In this document: piece by piece, positions 62,501 to 64,000 of the stretch
How the letters are laid out: the number at the start of each line of letters is the position of its first letter
Numbering within the stretch: position 1 is the stretch's first letter
Assembly: GCF_003853645.1 (NCBI RefSeq)
Contig: NZ_QTPO01000029.1
Coordinates: 44,483 to 108,482, forward strand
Source of the DNA: Burkholderia sp. Bp9143
Lineage (GTDB): Bacteria > Pseudomonadota > Gammaproteobacteria > Burkholderiales > Burkholderiaceae
Length of the DNA: 64,000 bases
Direction of reading: 5' to 3'
Position numbers and translations under genes: made by a program
Notes under the pieces: model-generated
The model's database searches: none
What the model saw: only the letters and a program-made list of their open reading frames with translations
Told to the model about the DNA's origin: nothing

Positions 62501-63026
62501 TGAGCGCGAAAGCCCCCTGGAGGGAGTCGCCCAAATGCGCGAAGGCCTGGCCGCCGTCAGGGCTGCCGGCGGCGAGGACCAGCGATCGTACTTTCTGGCC
62601 CTTCTTGCCGACGGCTATCGGCGCGCGGACAACGGGGAAACTGCCCTCGGAATGCTCGAAGAGGCAATGACGTTCGTCCACAAATCCGGGGAGCGCTGCC
62701 ACGAGGCGGAGTTGCATCGGCTCAAGGGCAGCATACTGTTCGGCGCGTTGAACACTGACGATTGCCTGGCCGCGTGCAGCGGCGAAGCGGAGACCTGTTT
62801 TCGCGACGCGATCGCATTGGCTCGCCATCAAGGTGCGAGCTCGCTGGAATTGCGCGCGGCGTTGGGCCTGGCCCGGCTTTGGCAGCGCAAAGGCAAAATC
62901 GCGGAGGCCCGGCAAGCGCTATCCGAGGTCTACGGCAGGTTTACGGAGGGTTTCGACACCGCTGACTTGCGAGAGGCCAAGGAATTGCTTGATGCCCTTG
63001 CGCCAACATTGCCGACGAGACGCTGA
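59559..63026 (+). CDS. Adenylate/guanylate cyclase-AAA ATPase-TPR regulator
   Basis: The 1155-residue protein starts with two zinc ribbons (CANCGYENLTGAKFCEACG; CPRCGHDATPSARFCNECG). A class III cyclase domain follows at about 105-280, with ALFADMAGSTAL and KSLGDGILALFG supplying the two metal aspartates, and GVHTGEVVV. Next is an AAA/LuxR-like ATPase (FVGRKAELEHL, Walker A VVGEAGVGKSRLF near 330, LLFEDLQWLD as Walker B). The C-terminal half is TPR-like helices. In the cyclase, DPVGHTIHIASRM has His where many members have the VNxAARL Asn. It is probably a cytoplasmic signal sensor; ligand and target are unknown. Confidence 0.9.
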   Translation: MHCANCGYENLTGAKFCEACGAILTRACPRCGHDATPSARFCNECGTPLTEAPAAPSPRSQLIPEPSRAPVHYTPHHLAERIRAEQAAMEARGETAGERKTVTALFADMAGSTALIHDMDPEEAHRLIEPVIALMMEAVHYYEGYVAKSLGDGILALFGAPIAHEDHPQRALFAALRMQQAMRHHSDRIRLEEGIPLQIRVGVHTGEVVVRSIRTDDLHTDYDPVGHTIHIASRMEGIATPSSILVSEATHKLAEGYFEFRALGATQVKGIPEPLSVYEVLGLGALRTRLQLAAHRGLARFVGRKAELEHLNRALEEARTGRGQVVAVVGEAGVGKSRLFHEFKERSRRGCLVLETFSVSHGKAFANLPLIELLKNYFQITSQDDVRGCRERVMGKVLTLERSFEDLVPYLLYLLSVGEAGSALAEMDPRIRRDRTLNAITQLLARESCNQPIALLFEDLQWLDRETEAFLAYLLEHLSGTRILLLVNFRPEYQPGWQHADHCSQLRLEPLGPAEAQGLLTALLGDDLSLVPLKQLILEKTEGNPFFIEEVVQTLGEEKALLGDPGHCRVEQTPAALHIPTTVQGVLAARIDRLPVAEKDLLQTLAVIGKEFPFSLIQRLCGDSIAYTDDHLRKLLAHLEAAEFIYERPAFPEVEYSFKHALTQEVAGHSLLKERRSALHERTAQAIETLFPTRIADYCSELAHHYGLSGNIPKAVEYLHRAAQQAVRHAAHLDAMHHLGIALELLKRLPDTPARAHWELTLLLSLGPALMDVRGYGAPEVAATYTRALALCEQIGETSQLFAVQLGLRIHYVSRAEYSTARELAERMLHMARRAQDPALLVNAHDALGMCLLLQGELEAARTHAEQALALYDAEQHQAHVFAHALDPGIWALDILVLTLWLQGYPEQAYKRNLEALALAQKLAFGPALANALAYAAELHQLRRESSQVLEHADALITLSTEEGLPYWLAWGTFFRGWALTERESPLEGVAQMREGLAAVRAAGGEDQRSYFLALLADGYRRADNGETALGMLEEAMTFVHKSGERCHEAELHRLKGSILFGALNTDDCLAACSGEAETCFRDAIALARHQGASSLELRAALGLARLWQRKGKIAEARQALSEVYGRFTEGFDTADLREAKELLDALAPTLPTRR

Positions 63027-63033
63027 CGCTCTT

Positions 63034-63245
63034 AGAGACGGTTTCAAAAAGGCCCCGTGGGGTTGTTAACTTGTGCGGTGAGCTGTAACCTCAGGCATCG
63101 GAACAACCGAGGCAGAGGAGATGGGCAAGCCGATCATCGATGACGAATTGTGGAGACTGATCGAGCCATTACTGCCGCCAGTCAAGCCACGGCGAGAGAA
63201 GAATTTAGGCCGCCTGCCGGTTTCGAATCGCGCCGCGCTGACCGC
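63034..63245 (+). mobile_element. 5' remnant of an IS5-family (IS402-like) insertion sequence
   Basis: GAGACGGTTTCAAAAAGG at 63034 looks like a terminal repeat. ATG 63121 then opens MGKPIIDDELWRLIEPLLPP and GRLPVSNRAALTA, the start of an IS402-type transposase. Homology ends at about 63245, and the frame stops at 63271-63273 after 50 codons. The catalytic DDE part is missing. Confidence 0.75.
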
Positions 63246-63615
63246 CGAACCCGCCGTACAATACGGATCGTAAAGATCAGCATCGCCGCACCGCCAGCGA
63301 GTCCAACGAGTGTCGTCGCCGCATTCATCAGGGCATTTCGACGAATAGCGTCATCTACCTCGATGGTTCGCGCCTCAACAAGCATGGCCTCCCGTGCATT
63401 CATTGCACGAATCTCGCTGCGTAGTTGATCTAGGACTTCCTTGCTCGCGAGCAAATTTGCGCGAAGATCTGCCGGGCCGTCCCACGCGATTCACTTAGCT
63501 CATCAAGACTGTTGAGCTTGCAACGCTCCGACGGATTGGAACGCATTACGTCGCGAGTCGTCGCAACCTTCCAAACCAAGCCCGTTTCAAGGTACAAAGC
63601 AAAGAAGCCGAGCAA
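63246..63615 (-). pseudogene. CHASE3-domain sensor kinase fragment, frameshifted
   Basis: Read on the minus strand, 63430-63615 gives GLVWKVATTRDVMRSNPSERC and LNSLDELSESRGTARQIF. Another frame continues with ASKEVLDQLRSEIRAMNARE and EVDDAIRRNALMNAATTLVGLAGGAAMLIFTIRIVRRV (two adjoining parts), a CHASE3-like helix ending in a membrane helix. The shift lies near 63440. The kinase part is cut off by the insertion sequence remnant at 63245. Confidence 0.55.
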
Positions 63616-64000
63616 GCACTCAGCTTCTTTCGCTCTACCTACTCCGACTGCGGCGAAACGGCCTCGTAGAGGGGGGTGTCGTACTTTCCGTGCAGATTGT
63701 GGCGGTGAACGACGGGGGAGCGCCTTGCAGTAAGGCTCCGCAGCTCTTCATCGTTGGTACGAGGTGCGATTCTGTAAGTCTTTGATCGATATTGACTTTT
63801 AGGACAAAACCGCCAGTTCGTGCATAGAAAGCACGACAACCCCTTGAATGACGCGCGACATCTGGAAGAATTCGTCCATACCCGATTACAAGAGGCGCAA
63901 CTCGCCATGCAACGCGCCAACACTAGATAGCGTCAAGCAGCTTGGCCGGTTTACCGACAACCATCTTGGCCGGTCGACCGGGTGATTGTCGGTGGTTATT
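63616..64000. other. Right edge: probable insertion sequence boundary
   Basis: At 63780-63930 the plus strand reads RQFVHRKHDNPLNDARHLEE and LQEAQLAMQRANTR before a stop, the tail of an unknown protein. After it, the unit CTTGGCCGGT occurs twice about 24 bases apart (63942 and 63966). Repeated terminal units of this kind occur at IS21-family ends, but the window stops before this can be judged. Confidence 0.3.

Overview
The window is 64 kb of GC-rich DNA that reads as Burkholderia sensu lato. The grounds are the codon use, three H-NS-type proteins with the TWSGRGR motif, a DUF3331 domain, a Burkholderia-type porin, and a gcdH/CaiB locus with a divergent LysR gene. It looks like a chromosomal or megaplasmid segment rich in accessory islands. 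This assignment is inference; no taxonomic marker gene is present.

Region 1 (1-6955) is a nucleoid-protein and remnant zone. A gene with two repressor-like repeats runs off the left edge on the minus strand. It is followed by two small proteins, a frameshifted SNF2 helicase remnant, an AbiEi remnant, an H-NS protein with a histone H1-like tail, a SET-DUF3331 fusion, HU, a second H-NS, and tRNA-Gly(TCC) and tRNA-Ile2(CAT). Region 2 (6956-15860) is a defence and toxin-antitoxin zone behind the tRNAs: an AbiEi antitoxin with a truncated toxin, a primase-helicase of the type found in TOTE conflict systems, TacA with a frameshifted TacT, a secreted four-cysteine peptide, an Xre/RES pair, and a HigA-like repressor without a recognisable toxin.

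Region 3 (15861-26593) is the most unusual part: a co-directional, mostly overlapping operon. It holds a sarcosine-oxidase-like flavoprotein, a flavin amine oxidase, a VioB-type ferritin-like protein, a LodA-like oxidase split over two genes (the second with the Asp/Cys/Trp pattern of a cysteine tryptophylquinone site), a QhpD-like radical SAM/SPASM protein, a LodB/QhpG-like flavoprotein and a HEPN-like protein. I read it as a tryptophylquinone oxidase maturation system joined to an amino-acid-oxidising, VioB-like pathway.

Region 4 (26594-43941) holds HipBA with candidate operators, a PIN-like protein, a pseudo-tRNA, an AraC fragment, an AT-rich block, a protein with three DHH repeats, a 2835-residue RHS protein and VapBC. 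Region 5 (43946-57523) is catabolic. It has gcdH-CaiB with a LysR regulator, then two divergent operons for an unassigned, probably aromatic, substrate (DUF1185, alcohol dehydrogenase, cupin and nitroreductase facing FAH-family, VOC, aldehyde dehydrogenase and MhpA-like genes). A GntR regulator and a porin follow, and an ATGCACAAAA element recurs at three promoters. Region 6 (57524-64000) has a 172-bp inverted-repeat element, a truncated vWA gene, a third H-NS, a large cyclase/ATPase/TPR regulator, and insertion sequence and sensor kinase debris.
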